This document shows, in pieces, positions 25,985 through 40,677 of a DNA stretch of 64,000 nucleotides. The notes under the pieces were generated by a model, which saw nothing but the letters and a program-made list of their open reading frames with translations, was not told the DNA's origin and ran no database searches. The DNA is from Chelonoidis abingdonii (Eukaryota > Chordata > Testudines > Testudinidae). How positions within the stretch are numbered: the stretch's first letter is position 1; every line of letters starts with the position of its first letter. Made by a program: the position numbers and the translations under genes. The stretch lies in the NCBI RefSeq assembly GCF_003597395.2, contig NC_133771.1, forward strand, positions 44,118,841-44,182,840, read 5' to 3'.

Positions 25985-27860
25985 TCTGTTGGCTGAGCCA
26001 GGTCCCACTGAGGAATACACTAAGAAACTGCACCATCTACTCAGGACACTCCCTATACTAACACCGGAACAAATCAGCATACCCTTAGAGCCCCGACCAG
26101 GGTTATTCTATCTACTACCCAAGATCCACAAACCCGGAAATCCTGGAAACCAACCCCATCATCTTGGTCATTGCACTCCACGAAGGAGCTGGCGGATAGG
26201 TGGAACTTCTACTCAGACCCTAGTCCACCAGCACTCCCAGCGTATCTCCGTGACACCATGAGTTCTGATGAAACTACAATCATTGGTCACCCTCCAGAAA
26301 AAACACCATGCCTAGCCACATGGATGTAGAGGCTCTCGTACACAAACACCCACACACAGAGGACATACAACGTCAGGAAACAATTCCCTCATAATGCACA
26401 GCAAACCTGCTGGCTCGTCGCTTTATACCAACGCCGGAGCAACTATTCAAATTTGAATGAACATATAGATACTCCAGATCAGTAGTAACGCTAGGGCACC
26501 CGCATGCCCCAGATGCCAATATGTAGTGGAGGCAGGAAAAGCTCCTCAAGCTCTCGTGCCACTCCAGCGGCCTCCTAGCCTACCTCATGAATAACTCTTC
26601 ATCACTGGACCCATGGAAGGAGACTCTGGAAAATCCACACACATTCACAGCTTCCACCCAACACAACCTCAGCCTGGACCAATCTACAACGGGAGGTCCA
26701 CTTTCTAACACCAGGTGCAATAAGGATTGTCAAATAAACCACCTATTCGAAAACCTACCGGGACGCTATGCTACCTTCATGCTCCCAGCTCATCCCGCGA
26801 CATCACACGATCCATTGTCTACAGCCAACATGAGGTACAACCACATCTGCTCTTACCCCTCAGACAGAGACCCAACACCTAAAAATCCACCGCAAGTACT
26901 CAAAACTACAATACCGCATAGAAATAAGGAAACAGATCAACAGAGCCAGACGTGTACCAAAAGCCTCCTAGCAAGACAAACCCAAGAAAGAAACAACAGG
27001 ACTCCACTGCCCATCAACATACAGCCCCAGTCGAAAACCCCTCAACGCACACAGAGATCTACCAACCCATCCTGGACAATGATCCACACTTCACAGGCCT
27101 TGGTGGCAGCCCAGTCCTCGCCCACAGACAACCTGCCACCTGAAACGTATTCTCACCAGCAACTGCACACCGCAACCATAGTAACTCTAGCTCAGGAACA
27201 ATCCAGGCAACAAACCTCGATGCCAACTCTGCCCACATATCTACACTAGCGACACCATCACAGGACTAACAGACACCACACCATCACCGGTTCATTCAAA
27301 CTGCACGTCCCACCAATGTAATAAGCCATCATATGCACAGCCTCGCTAGTACATCGCCAACGGACCAGTCTCTAACGGAATAAGTATAAATGGATACAAA
27401 TCAGATATTAGGAATGGCATATACAAAAACCTTAGTAGAGCACTTCAACCTCCCTGGCCACACTATAGCAGACCTTAAGGTGCCATCCTGCAGCAAAAAA
27501 ACTTCAGGACCAGACTCAGAGAGAAACTGCTGACTTCAGTTCATGCAAATTTGACACCATCAGCTCAGGATTGAACCAAGACTGCGAAATGCTTGCAATA
27601 TATAACCATTTCTCCCTATGTTTCACACCTCCAAAAACACCACGCTAGGAAAGGCCTCATCCTCCCTCATTGAAACCACTCGTTATCTCTAGCTTGCCTT
27701 GCGAGTATATATAATACCGCCCGCTGGAAGATTTCCACACATGCATCTGACGAAGTGGGTATTCACCCACGAAAGCTCAGCCTCCAAATGTCTTTAAGCT
27801 ATAAGGGGCCACAGGATCTCTATGCTTACAGATCCAACTAAAAGACGCTACCCTCTGATA
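25985..27860 (+). mobile_element. Penelope-like retroelement, heavily decayed
   Basis: The left part encodes TKKLHHLLRTLP then FYLLPKIHKPGNPG, the signature start of the Penelope reverse transcriptase. Around 26590-26880 it encodes the C-terminal stretch (TRCNKDCQINHLF, GRYATFMLPAHP) in plus orientation. The 3' tail at 27740-27860 (CATCTGACGAAGTGGGTATT, CCCACGAAAGCTCAGCC, CTACCCTCTGATA) is the sequence seen in the palindromic elements at 24523 and 61111. Many frame breaks. Confidence 0.78.
26035..26900 (+). pseudogene. Penelope-like reverse transcriptase fragments
   Basis: Frame 25878-26261 carries the RT motif FYLLPKIHKPGNPG at about residues 73-86, then loses frame where PIVS-type residues should follow. 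Frame 26587-27249 carries the downstream connection region with DCQINHLFENLPGRYATF. The catalytic YADD region between them is not readable in any frame, so the copy is inactive. Penelope RTs copy RNA at a nicked target; a GIY-YIG nuclease normally follows the RT, but I cannot recognise one here. Confidence 0.65.
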
Positions 27861-28082
27861 ATTAATTGATTACAATTTGCAAATTAAACTATTTGTAAAC
27901 ACCATTAAGTTCCTTACTTGAAAGGTAATCTAGACATATTAAGTATTGCTTTGATTATGGATAGAATCACTTTAAAAAGATTTGGACTCTGGTGTGATGG
28001 GAGGAAGGGTAGCAGTACTAATGACATGGTTAGTTAATAATCAGAAGAGAGTCACTTGCTTGGATTTTTACATTGTCATTTA

Positions 28083-28448
<366 letters not shown>

Positions 28449-29929
28449 TCAAGCCAAAGACAGTGTTTCATTTCTGAGACTTAAAACAAAACAAAAAAAG
28501 GGCCAAGGCCAACTGGAGTATCAAAAGATTAAAGCTTTAAAATGTATTTTTATTCCATACTGACAAAAAGAAACCCAAAGCAAAAGGAGTATAAGCTAAA
28601 AGTCTGAATGAGCACAGCAAAACAGGTCTAGTGAGAAGGTCAGAATAACATCTGTCATTTTTTTTTCTTATCTCAAAATTTTTATTTCCTTTACTCTACT
28701 ATTTCACTGGCTTCTCTCCTCCTCCACCCCCACTCTAACTCCACCAAAACATTTACATTGTTTTCCTGTAGATCTAGAAGCTCCAAATTCCCATCTGACT
28801 TGGGCCTAATCCATAGCCTATTAGGCTCAATGGGAGTCTTCCCTCTGAATTCAGTAGGTTTTAAAATCAGACACTGCTAATAACAGAAAATTAACAACAA
28901 TTACAACAACATTAAGGTTGCAAATTCAAGCACTCAAAAGTTAGAAAATGCCAAAATTAAGATTGCCTGTTGAAAAAAATATAATGTGATCATATAAGTA
29001 AAGTCTGTATCATAATGCATCCATACACAGGGGGCCAAATTAAGGTTGCACAGGCAACCATAATTGTAGCATTCCTTATCTTTTCAGTGCTTGCCTTTTC
29101 CAACTGGGCAATGTTCTTCTTACATAGTTTTTATTTTCCATATTTAATTTCAAAGGTGTTCTAAAAAGCAAACTGAAAGAACAAAAATTCCATCATATTG
29201 TAGCATCATAAGCACACCCACATAGTTCACCAGCAGGGTTAGACCTCTGCCACTTGAGCTAATGGACTAAACAAAAGCAGTAATAAGTTTATATATCTTA
29301 GTAGTAAGTTAATATATCTTACTTAGTAGTAAGTTGATATATCTTATTAGACACTGGTATCAGAGCAATGCACTGTGGATTCAAGTTCTGAAAAAAGTAG
29401 TTTAACTCTCTCTATATATTGAATAGTTGACTATGAACGTATTAGAAACCCCATTCTTTTGAACACACATAATTCAAATAACCAAAACACACATTGCCAC
29501 ATGAATTTAAATGGTTTTGTAGTTTTAGCAAGCTAAGTTACTGCTGGCTATTATACTCTTGGGTTAAATCCTGGCAAACCCCCATTTCCTTCTTTGGACT
29601 CATGACTTCACCCATAACCTCAGCAAATACTGTAGTGGTGAACAATATTAAACAAACACCTATTGCATTAAATCATATTTTAAATGGATTTTGGGGAGGA
29701 AAAGAGAGTCAACACATGAGGTAAACTTTGACTAAGATCTACCCAATCCAGTGTCAAATAAACTGAATGGAATACTTACTGGCTAGTGGTACAACACAAG
29801 TGCATTGAAAACGGATGTGTCATTAAGAAGAACACACTTGATCCTTTATGCTGATGGAATAAAATTGTTGATATCTGAATTCAAGTAGGCTTCCTTTTGT
29901 CTTACAAAAGGGCCACTGGGCTTGTCTTC

Positions 29930-30170
29930 ACAAGGAAAAAACTGTTTTTACAACAAGATAACTAATTTGAAATAGCTATTTTGCTGTAAAATCTTAATAG
30001 AGACAAAGAAGAGGTATTTAATCTCAGTGTACTACATTGAGGTAAATACAGGGGGAAGTGTGGGGGTGGGGCATGGGAGAATGTCCAAGGTTTACCTCCA
30101 CTATCTACACTGAGGTAAAGTTACTCTATGTCTTGTCTCCACTAGGATTTTATAATGATATGGCTAACTT
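29930..30170. repeat. Possible Harbinger-like miniature element
   Basis: GGGCTTGTCTTCACAAGG near the left and CTCTATGTCTTGTCTCCACT near the right, with paired TTACCTC/GAGGTAAA words inside, suggest an element of the GGCTTGTCTACAC type. Ends and target site are not clear. Confidence 0.35.
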
Positions 30171-30273
30171 AACTTAATTGTGCTTTCTTTCTGAAAGAGA
30201 CTATCTTTGGTGAAGGACGAAAAACAAAAGCAGGAAGAGGAATGGACGAAGATATAGATGTATCCGAAGAGGT

Positions 30274-30504
30274 CTGGGCTGGCATTTCCATTTAGGCTAC
30301 CTAGGCAGTCGCTTAGGGCACCAAGATTTGGAAGGGCGGCAGACTGCTCCGGTGGACCTTCCGCAGGCATCCCTGCGGATGGCCCGCTGGTCTCGCGGCT
30401 CCGGTGGAGCATCCGCAGGCATGTCTGCTGCAGGTCCATCGGAGCTGTGGGACCAGCGAGCCGGCACTGCGCTTAGGGCGCCAAAAAACCTGGCGCCACT
30501 CCTG
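30274..30504. mobile_element. hAT nonautonomous element, exact 8-bp target duplication
   Basis: Ends CTGGGCTGGCATTT and, reversed from the right, CAGGAGTGGCGCCAGG. Identical flanks GAAGAGGT at 30266-30273 and 30505-30512. The interior repeats GC-rich words (TCCGCAGGCA twice, GGTGGA). Confidence 0.88.
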
Positions 30505-31792
30505 GAAGAGGTGCAAGATGAGGAATGGCAAGCTATTCATAAGGTATTTTTAAAAGAATCCATTTAAACTCTGAATACGGGGATCTTGATTATCCATAAA
30601 ATAATCTCCTCTCTTGCCTAGGTTTTTAAAAGCACAATATCTTTTTAGCTTCTCAGACATTAACATTTATAACTTAGTTTCCATTTCTCAAAAAATGCTG
30701 ATGTTTGTTGAAACACCAGTATCTCCCCCAAAACATATGGGATTTTAGTTAATGATTAAGTATTACTGCAAAACGCAGACAGTGATCTTTAGAACTCAAG
30801 CTTTGGTATGGTATTTTAAAGAGCTGTGTAGATGCTGGCATTTAGACATTTTTCAACTTTTTTGTTGTGTTGGCTATAGAGATTCTTCATTATTGATTCA
30901 ATTAAATATTCTTTAATGACTTGGAACTAAAATTAATTATTTTAGTAATGGATTTAATCATTTGAGCTCTAACGTGGAAACAGGAATTTGTTGTTATAAT
31001 ATGAAGGCAGCATACAAAGGCACTTTAATATTACACACTGAACTTATTAAACTGGTGTGAGTGTGTATATTAGAGTGAACTTTGTTTGTTATGTTTTTAG
31101 TGAATTTAATACTGCAGAAAGGTCATGGGATGACAGTTTTGGAGACTGAAGTCTGTTATTTTTTTTTCCTGAAAATACACACAGGACAAATAAAATCTTC
31201 CTAACACTGCCCTTCCCATGTGACCTCTATCTATTTATCTTATATTAGAATAAATTTGTTCTTTACAATATTTGGTATTAAATCACAAGAGCAGAATTAG
31301 GTAAATAAAAAAAGAAACAAGCACACACAAAAATGGAAAATGTCTTGAAGAAACTCTAAAAATTTGTAACTCTCTAAGTATTTGAAGGGAAAAAAAGCCT
31401 GCAGATCTGAAATTTTTCACTGATGTCTATTTACACTGGGCATGAAAAACAATTTATGATATGAATACTGAAATCTAGGGGAATCCTAACATGGACTCAC
31501 CTTACATTTTCTTCCATATTAGCTCTATCACAAATATTTTGTTTACATTCAATCTCTTAATCATTTAATTGTTAGTTGAATTACTGTATTGTAAAATTAC
31601 ATGCTGGCAAACTCTAATTATCTACATATCTGGGGTAGTATCCAAAATATTTAGATAACTGATTTTTTGATTAATAAAATTAGTTGTGATATGTATTTTG
31701 GATTCACAGGACAAACTGTATCCAATTTAATACATGTTTAATAACAGGGATCTGGATACTCAAGGTTTAACTGTCATAAGGATATAACAACA

Positions 31793-33351
31793 CAGCAGGA
31801 CCTCAGAGTTACTGACACACTAGGAATGGAGGCTGTCCATAACTCTGAACAAGATGTTACAGACTTCAGCCTTGTAGGGGTTGGGACAGTAGCTGCAGCA
31901 GGGGGGAAGTCAGAGCTTCCGATCGTGGGGCGGGGAGGGGAGCTCAGGACTTCTGCCCCACGAGAGCACCAGGGCTCAGGATTTTAGACCTGGGGGTGCT
32001 GAGGCTTGGGCTTTAGCCCCACAGCTCCATTCCCAGCTTCTGCCCCGTGAGGGGCGTAGGGGCTCAGGACTTCCCAGGGCTCCACTCCCAGTTTCAGCTG
32101 GAGGGGAGGGGGAAGCACCATGGCTCAGGGGTTTAGCAATGGGGGGAGTGCTGTGGCTGAAACCGGCGCTCCCCCCATAGATTCATAGATTCATAGACTC
32201 TAGGACTTGAAGGGACCTCGAGAGGTCATCGAGTCCAGTCCCCTGCCCTCATGGCAGGACCAAATACTGTCTAGACCATCCCTGATAGACATTTATCTAA
32301 CCTACTCTTAAATATCTCCAGAGATGGAGATTCCACAACCTCCCTAGGCAATTTATTCCAGTGTTTAACTACCCTGACAGTTAGGAACTTTTTCCTAATG
32401 TCCAACCTAAATCTCCCTTGCTGCAGTTTAAGCCCATTGCTTCTTGTTCTATCATTAGAGGCTAAGGTGAACAAGTTTTCTCCCTCCTCCTGATGACACC
32501 CTTTTAGATACCTGAAAACTGCTATCATGTCCCCTCTCAGTCTTCTCTTTTCCAAACTAAATAAACCCAATTCTTTCAGCCTTCCTTCATAGGTCATGTT
32601 CTCAAGACCTTTAATCATTCTTGTTGCTCTTCTCTGGACCCTCTCCAATTTCTCCACATCTTTCTTGAAATGCGGTGCCAGAACTGGACACAATACTCCA
32701 GTTGAGGCCTAACCAGCGCAGAGTAGAGCGGAAGAATGACTTCTCGTGTCTTGTTTACAACACACCTGTTAATGCATCCCAGAATCACGTTTGCTTTTTT
32801 TGCAACAGTATCACACTGTTGACTCATATTTAGCTTGTGGTCCACTATGACCCCTAGATCTCTTTCTGCCATACTCCTTCCTAGACAGTCTCTTCCCATT
32901 CTGTATGTGTGAAACTGATTGTTCCTTCCTAAGAGGAGCGCTTTGCATTTGTCTTTATTGAACTTCATCCAGTTTACCATAGCTATAACCCTGAGTTCCT
33001 GCGGGGCCGAAGCCGGGAACCGAGCCACGAGGCTGAACCCCCAAGTCCCAGCGCTCACCCCGGGGTCTAAAGCCCTGAACCCCAGTGCTCCTGAGGGTCA
33101 GAAGCCCCAAGCCCCTGCCCGGACCCCTGATCTCTCCCTCCCCTCCCCCCCCGCACCTGTGGCTTCAGCCCCAACCCCTCCCTTCCTTTGTAGCTGAAGC
33201 CCTGAGGCAATACAGTATTTCTTGGAGTTTTGCTGGGGACAGGGGTTGTTTTGTTTTGTCTCCCTGATGCCTGAATGATTACTTCCAGGTCCACATGGTG
33301 TCCAATTGACTGGTAAGTGTGTAACTGATTTGTATCTTTGAGGTTCTACTG
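31793..33351. mobile_element. Tigger/pogo-like nonautonomous element with nested CR1
   Basis: Left end CAGCAGGACCTCAGAGTTAC and the reversed right end CAGTAGAACCTCAAAGATAC are inverted repeats of the kind seen in mariner/pogo elements. The interior is GC-rich, with recurring GGGCTCAGGACTTC and CTGAACCCC words on both sides of a CR1 insertion (32178-32985). The expected TA target site would now read CA and TG. Confidence 0.6.
32178..32985 (-). mobile_element. CR1 LINE 3' fragment
   Basis: The 3' end is the tandem ATTCATAGATTCATAGA at 32180-32200. The reverse strand encodes the C-terminal end of CR1 ORF2: KFNKDKCKALLLGRNN, then [14 protein letters not shown], then (after a frameshift near 32640-32680) [15 protein letters not shown] and [18 protein letters not shown]. 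5'-truncated, as usual for CR1. Confidence 0.92.
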
Positions 33352-33436
33352 TGGTGTGATCATGTCTTGTTAATAACAACCACTTTCACGGCATATGGGA
33401 ATTTAGAGGCGCTAACAATCAATGAATCCTTACATT

Positions 33437-33765
33437 CTGGGCCAGATTAAGTCACTCTGGGGCCCTAGGCACACTACAACCCTCCCTGACTCTGCCCCGA
33501 TGGCCCCACCTACCCCGCTTGGAGTAGTGGGGGGGGGAGCTGCTCTCTTCCCCCAGAAAGGCAGTGACTGTAGCATGGTACCGCCTTCCCTCCACTCTAC
33601 TTCCACCCACCCAGGAGCAGCAGACGCTCTAACTGATGCTTGAAGCCCAGCCTGTGCAATGGCTCCAAGACTGGAGAAGTATGAATGTGGAATTTATGCC
33701 ACTTTTACTTGCCTCCCCAGATTTGTGCTGTGCAATCCACAACCATAGCTGAAAATCTGGCCCTG
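33437..33765. repeat. hAT-like miniature element
   Basis: Ends CTGGGCCAGATT and, reversed from the right, CAGGGCCAGATT form clear inverted repeats. Flanking 8-mers do not match, so the target duplication is lost or the element is old. Confidence 0.55.
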
Positions 33766-34396
33766 TATCTGGATTGTCCACAAGAATTCTCTCTTTTATA
33801 AATTAAAAGGAGATAAGGAGCTTTTTATTTTTAAGTTACCATTTCTGAAACTGATCTTGGGGTATCTGAAGAATGTTAATGATGTTTGTCACTCTTATCA
33901 GATTTGTAATTTTTGCAAATGCTGTTCATTTGCTACTGTGAATAAAAAGATGTCCTCATAGTTTTTATTCCTAAGAACATTTTGTTTCATTTAAGGGAAG
34001 TCATAACGCTAATTATGCTAGATTTTTACAGGGTCCCACTGAAGATTTTCTGCAAACATTAGCCACTGTCATCTAGGCTGATGCTTAGAAATGGATTATC
34101 CTTGTTTGAGCTATATTTTATCCTAATTAGAATATGAGTGCTACAAACACTTTCATTTCCTACTCAGTCATGGAAATATTGGTTTCCTTAAAGAATTTCA
34201 GATGGATCAGCCAGAACTGTTTGTATGCATAACCAAAATGTTATTTCTATGTCCCATGTCTCAAGTATATTTTAGCACACCAGGGAATGTATAGGAGTGT
34301 ATGTCTCTGAAAAAAAAACAACATGACTGAGTAGGAGGAAATCTCTCTGTGAACTTCCACTCCAAGTCAATCAGGACAATGAATACAAACCATTAA

Positions 34397-34571
34397 GGGC
34401 ATCTTTACACAGCAAAAAAACAAAACAAAACAAAAACATGGAAGTAAGTCTCAGAGTCTGGGTCAAATGACTTGGGCTCACACTGTAGGGCTAAAATCAG
34501 CAGGGTAGAGGTTTTGGCTCTGAGTCCCTGCCCCTCTCATTTTTTTTTCTTTTTGCTGTGTGAACATACCC
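34397..34571. repeat. Small inverted-repeat element
   Basis: GGGCATCTTTACACAGCAAA at the left and, reversed from the right, GGGTATGTTCACACAGCAAA are inverted repeats. The target duplication is not clear. Confidence 0.6.
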
Positions 34572-36393
34572 AAGATTCACAGGTCTGTGCACCCCAAAAA
34601 TGGAGGAGCTGCTGCCACTCACATTTGACTGTCCAGCCTGGAGTTTCTCAGAATGTGTTCAAGTGATCTTGAGATGCATGCATGGTGTGGGGGCAGGTAA
34701 TCAAGACATCTAGAAACTGTTATATATACTCCTAGGACAAAGGAATTGATAAAACTCTAATAAAAAACAGCTTCTGAACTTTTAAATTGGGGGGAGGGGG
34801 ACACAAGCAAACACCCATGCACTTAAAAAAAAAAAAAAAAAAAAGAACTGTTGATTTGTCTTAGAGAATTACTCTGTATTATCTCTCCAAGAAGAAATAT
34901 CCTTCCAGGTAACCTGAGCAGAGGTCTACAAGTCACGAGAGTCAATGGACATCAGCACCTACCTTTCTTTTGGTCTGAACAGGTTAGGAGGGAGGGATCC
35001 AGCCCAAAGAAGGGTGAGTTGCAAAGGGGCAACTGAGAGACCCAAGAGGGGAAAGTGGGACAAGAGGTTTTAAAGATCACAGAAATGCACATCACTTGTT
35101 CCTGAAAATGTTGAATTATTTAGCAGTAGTTTTACCTAAGAAATGTGCAGACGTACTAACATTGTGGTTGAGATTCAAAGTAGTTGATCTACAAGCCATT
35201 TCATTAATTTTCCATAAATCATATTAATAAATGACAACAAAAGGCCAGATTGCAGATATTAAAGACATGGAGTTAATGAATTATCTACAGATCTGAAGTA
35301 GTTTTTGATATATTCAGTCTTAAAGACTCACATTTTTATTTAAGGCTTTTTTCTGATATTTTACTTTAACTAATATGGTGGCATCAGTAGCAGCTTACTA
35401 AAGGTCACATTTAATTTTTCACTTAAACAGTATTAAGATCTCAAAATTTCACAGTTTAATAATTGAGTTCAGTCTTCAGATTTACTACAAATATTGTTTA
35501 GAAAACAACTGAATTTCCCCTGACATTTCTGGATAAAATACTTATTAACATTTCCAGAACAAAAACCAATTACTCTCCTTTTTGTTTTGTTTTTAAATTT
35601 AGCCCTGACAGTTTCTTGGAGCAGTTGACAGGAACTCAAAATATGACACACCTGGTATTGTGATACCCTAGACCCAAACCACTTTTGAAATATTACAATT
35701 CAATAGGAAAAAAAATATTCTCCTCCTCTGCCATACCCTTTTTCACATACACCAAGAAAAGCTGACTAATATACTGTGTATGCCACGTGTTCAAGATCTT
35801 CTACAGTACTTCTCTGGCTCCATGCCTCATATAGAGAATCCAGCCAGCCCCTGATTGTCATGAGGAATGGATATAGGCCAGGTGTAAGGGACCCCTGATC
35901 TGGAAACCTGTTCCATACCTCTCCCTAGATCTGTTTCTGATAGTCTGTAGTCCTTTGGATAGATGGCTGGCATTTCTTACTGTAGATTGCAGACATGCAT
36001 TACCAACCAGTCCCTAAACCTATACTTCTTTCTTCTCTCCTCATCCATTGCCTCCTGCACACATCTCCAAACCTGATAAGGTTCACCAATGGGAGCCCTG
36101 CTCTGAAAAATATGGACAGCTGGTGGCATTATCACATCAAATATACTAAGAGCGGCACATGGACAAGTGAGAAGGAAAAGGAGTTTTAGTAAAACTTTTA
36201 AAAACTGTGTTTTGTGTATTTTTGTTAATGCACATTTAACTGAAATGCCTAGCAAATTGTTAGGAGGAAAACAAATCTTTCCAAAAGATTTAACATGCTG
36301 GGCTGAGAAAGTCTCACTCCAAGTATATGGTCCTCCAGCAAAAACAAGGAAAATAGATTTGATATTCCTGATATTTCTGAAGTTTTATAGATA

Positions 36394-36422
36394 TCTATCT
36401 ATCTACCTAGATAGATATAGAT
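36394..36422. repeat. ATCT/ATAG tetranucleotide microsatellite
   Basis: ATCTATCTATCT then ATAGATATAG; short and imperfect. Confidence 0.7.
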
Positions 36423-39347
36423 AACTATGGGAGAAGGAAAAATAAGTGTTCATACCTACTTCATACAACTAAAAGCAAACCTGTTTTGTTTGCAGATGAC
36501 CTTTAAAGGAAGAAAAAAATGCTTCATTTATGGCTCTAATCTGTGCTTAAATGAAGCCCATGTGAAAAACTTTGCAAATTGGAGTTCTGCTGCTTTTGAT
36601 ATCAAAAGAACCTCTTTGTTCAAATGCTATCTATGGGAATTTTATATAAAAGAAGACTAGGATCATTTATTAGCCCAGTATAATTTTGTACTCACAAAAG
36701 ACCTAGCCCAGCTTCTTTGGTCCCTGTGCACTTATATTTCACTGTGCCAATTTTTGCAGACCACTTCAAGAAACAGCTTTGAAAAACGGATGCTACCTGT
36801 GGTCAATAATTCATTTTTTATAACTGAAAAAGAAAATATCAAAATATTCATATTAAAAATAAAGCTGGTCAAAATTAGGTAATGATCAGGAAAGAGTAGG
36901 TCCCAAATTTTATTTCTTAATTATTTTTTTGTTTTCATTTTTTTTAAAAAAGAGACACACCTATGTGAACTTCTGACATGGTTACAAATACAATAAATTA
37001 ATGTGTTTTAATATGGAAGGAAACACCAATCTCAGAAATCACAACAATAATCAAATAAGCTTCGAACTTGAATACAATGAAAGAAGCCCCTCACTTTTCC
37101 TCTACAAAACATCTCAAGCTGTGTTTAGTTCTTCCACTGCCTTCTTAAACATATGGCCCTTCCACCACATTCTGCAAGTCAATGGATTCAAGCTATTTCA
37201 GGCCAAGAAGGAAAGCATATTCCAAGGAAAGGGGCCCTTATACAGTGCACTACCCCGACCCTCTGCAGAAGCCCTCTCTCTTTTATATTGAGGGACATTG
37301 AGCCTGAACACACTGCAGATCACACCTGCAACAACACGGCAGGGCCAAGAAGAAATCTCTTAGGGCTTATCTATAAGGGAGCGTTTTACCAGTGTATTTA
37401 TACTAGTGTAACTTCTCATGAGGAAGCACCTATTCCAGAATAAGATTAAAAAAAAAACTTCCAAAGTGACAAACTAAATTAAAAAAGGCATTCTAAATCC
37501 AGAATAAGAAAGCCCATGTAGGGAGTTATACCCATATAACAGTGTGGTATTGTTATAATGTTCCCAAGTCCTCAGGAAGGTAGATTCAAAGCCATTTCGG
37601 GATTTTCAGGTCAATAGCAACACTTTAAACATCTTAAATTCCATCTGGAAATCTACAGTTAGCCACTGGAAATCAAGAAACACTGTTTTAATATGCTTAT
37701 GGTGAAACGTTCAACAAGATGGCAAAAAGCAGGTTGCTGCATTTTACACAAGCTTTAGTTTCTGAAAGAATTTAAGGTAGTCCCTCACTAAGCATAGTAC
37801 TTTAATCTAATTATGAGGTGACAAAGACATGAACAAAAGTGGTGAGAGATGTATCAGAAAAAAGGGTGCAGCCTCTACCCCGGATTGTACCCTGAGGGGT
37901 GTCATATTGTTATTAAAAGCTGGCCATTTATTGCAGTAGTTCAGTCTATTACAAAATTTGTAGTATTTCTTATTCTAAGTTCAGAGAAAAGTGCAAATAC
38001 AGTTCAAAATTTGCATTAAACCACAATGAATATTTTAAAGAGTGACAACTTTAATAGAAATAGATTTCATACTTTGCATACCTATTGAAAATCAGTGCTT
38101 TATTATCTCCATATTGTGTCTTTGTAAATCTATACAGCCCCCATTCATCCACCCACAAGAAATACTATTCTTCAAAGCCTTCTGTGTAACAATAAAAATA
38201 TAATATATTTATTTATAAACTTAATATCTTTCCAGTGATCTACATTATCATAAAAAAAGCAAAACACTATGATTTCCCTCTTGCTTATATCTAACTTAGG
38301 TTGATTCAACATTAATCAGATTTGGTATATTTTTGCTAAGCCAAAGTATTCCATTAGTACCTAGGAATATACCAGGCACTGTACCTATATAAGAATATAA
38401 TGAGCTCGAGCACTGTTGCAGTACTGTACTTCCTGTGTAGAAAGAGAAAAAGACCAAGCAATCGATAATATGAAAGAATTACTCAAATGCTAGAATGGGC
38501 ACTAGTTTTTCCAGTCTAATTATGGACCAATCTACAATTGTTATTATAGATGCAGGAAGAGTCAGATATATGCTATAGAGACATACAGAAAAAATATGGA
38601 AATGCTAAAGTGTATTTTTATAACATTCTACATTAAATGTTTCCTTTCTAGCTAAAATACCCCCAATACAGAAAACCAATGAGGTTTTAAAAGCTTTTCA
38701 GAAATTGTTCTAATAAATAGAAATAGTATTTTACTTTATTGAAGGCAGATTCATTTTGATACCAGAACTTTTCTATATAGTATTTCTTAGATAACCTCTT
38801 TGTTTTTCAAGTGCTGTTGTTGGCATTTCAGGACCTAGAATTTAAAGAGTTTGCAAAGCTATTGGAGCTCCTCAACTCTGATCTTCATAATAGCCTGATT
38901 TCAAGTCTCTTAACGCCACTGGCCAAATTCTATAGATAGTCACTGAGCTCAAACCCTTTTGTTCTTCACTATCTCACAAGCAGCTGTAGCTGCTCCCCCT
39001 CTCCTTTCCCACTCAGCAACCTGATCTGATTCTCTCCATAAAAAACACCTATCTAATATTCTCCAGTATGCCACCACCAATCTGGTGGATTGCTCCCCTT
39101 CTAAATACCACAACCTACTCAAGCATTGTCACTAGTTTCAAACTCACTCCTCTCCATGCCTGAATCAGAAATGAGTGTTCAGAAGCACCTTGTCAGTATG
39201 GATGGAGCTATGAGATGTACACTATGGCATACATCCCTGACACACTGTGGCTCTAGATTTCCTATAGATTACAGAGAGGTTTCCAGACAATACTGATTGA
39301 TGAAAATAATAACACACACACACAGACACACACACAAAATACCTTAA

Positions 39348-39550
39348 GGCTTGTCTACACGGCACTGCAGATCTGACTATGCAGGTCTTGACTTTAACTG
39401 CCCAGTTTAGACCCTGATGGTGCAAACTAAAAGGTACCAAGTTCACCTTAACGTAGTCCTATGTTACATGGGGCATGTAAAGCACAACACTTTAGAGTGC
39501 TCTACAAATCACACCCCTCTGACTCCGGACTGTGCCATGCAGACAAGCCC
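39348..39550. mobile_element. Harbinger-type miniature element
   Basis: Inverted ends GGCTTGTCTACACGGCA and, reversed from the right, GGGCTTGTCTGCATGGCA, with TAA at 39345-39347 and 39551-39553. A CA microsatellite (39308-39336) lies just to the left. Confidence 0.75.
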
Positions 39551-40139
39551 TAAGAAACAGAGTCTTCTCTGGAGTGGAATACTGAAGTCAACTGGAATAC
39601 AGCACAGTGCTCAGGAGTAGAAGAGGGGCCAAGGATATTAGGATAAACCTCTGTTCCTACAAAAAGTGCCACAGAAGCTGAACTGCCATTACCAGGAGAC
39701 AGGAATTTTAGTATTGTCTTATCCCATGAATACGCAGGCTTTTCCAGTACTTCAGTCCTGTTCTGTGTTTAGTGTAAAGATTAATTATTATTATTATTGG
39801 ACAGATTTTGATATTCTCATGCTAGATAAGATCTTACTGCTTAAGCATTCAATTGATTTCAGTTATGTAAATAAAACTTTGCATTACAGGCACATTGCTA
39901 CCTCTGTCTGCCCTGTCATTTTTAGGTTAGAAAGTGTTGGCCTACATGTGCACAAAATACACACATGTAAATACACTGCATGTATGTAACTATCTATGTA
40001 GGACAGCATTTTTCAAACCTAGGTGCCTAAAATTATACTCTTATACAAAGCTCTATAGACAATTCCTAAAAATCACATCATTACAGTTATTTGTAGGATT
40101 CACAGAAGAGAACATTTATTTATTTGCATTGTAGTATGG

Positions 40140-40255
40140 CTTAGAGGGCCCAATCAGGGATCATGGCCCTATCGTGCTAGACACAGTACTTATATATCAC
40201 ACACAAAATGAAGAGACTATCCCTGTCTCAAAGAGTTCATAATCCAAGGGCCAGA
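40140..40255. repeat. Old dispersed amniote repeat
   Basis: GGGCCCAATCAGGGATCATG...GTGCTAGACACAGTAC...CCCTGTCTCAAAGAGTTCAT is a word series I recall as an ancient amniote repeat. Class not determined. Confidence 0.4.
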
Positions 40256-40428
40256 TTCTGACACCGTATTCTTGCTGCTTAGCACCTTACTCCATGACAC
40301 TGAGTAAAATCTTTCGACATGATTACAGGTTTCAGAATCTGTTCCTAAGATAGATATGGGGTAAACATCATTTGATTTTAGGCAAACATATTTATGATAA
40401 TTTGTATATAATTATCCTATTATTTTTA

Positions 40429-40677
<249 letters not shown>

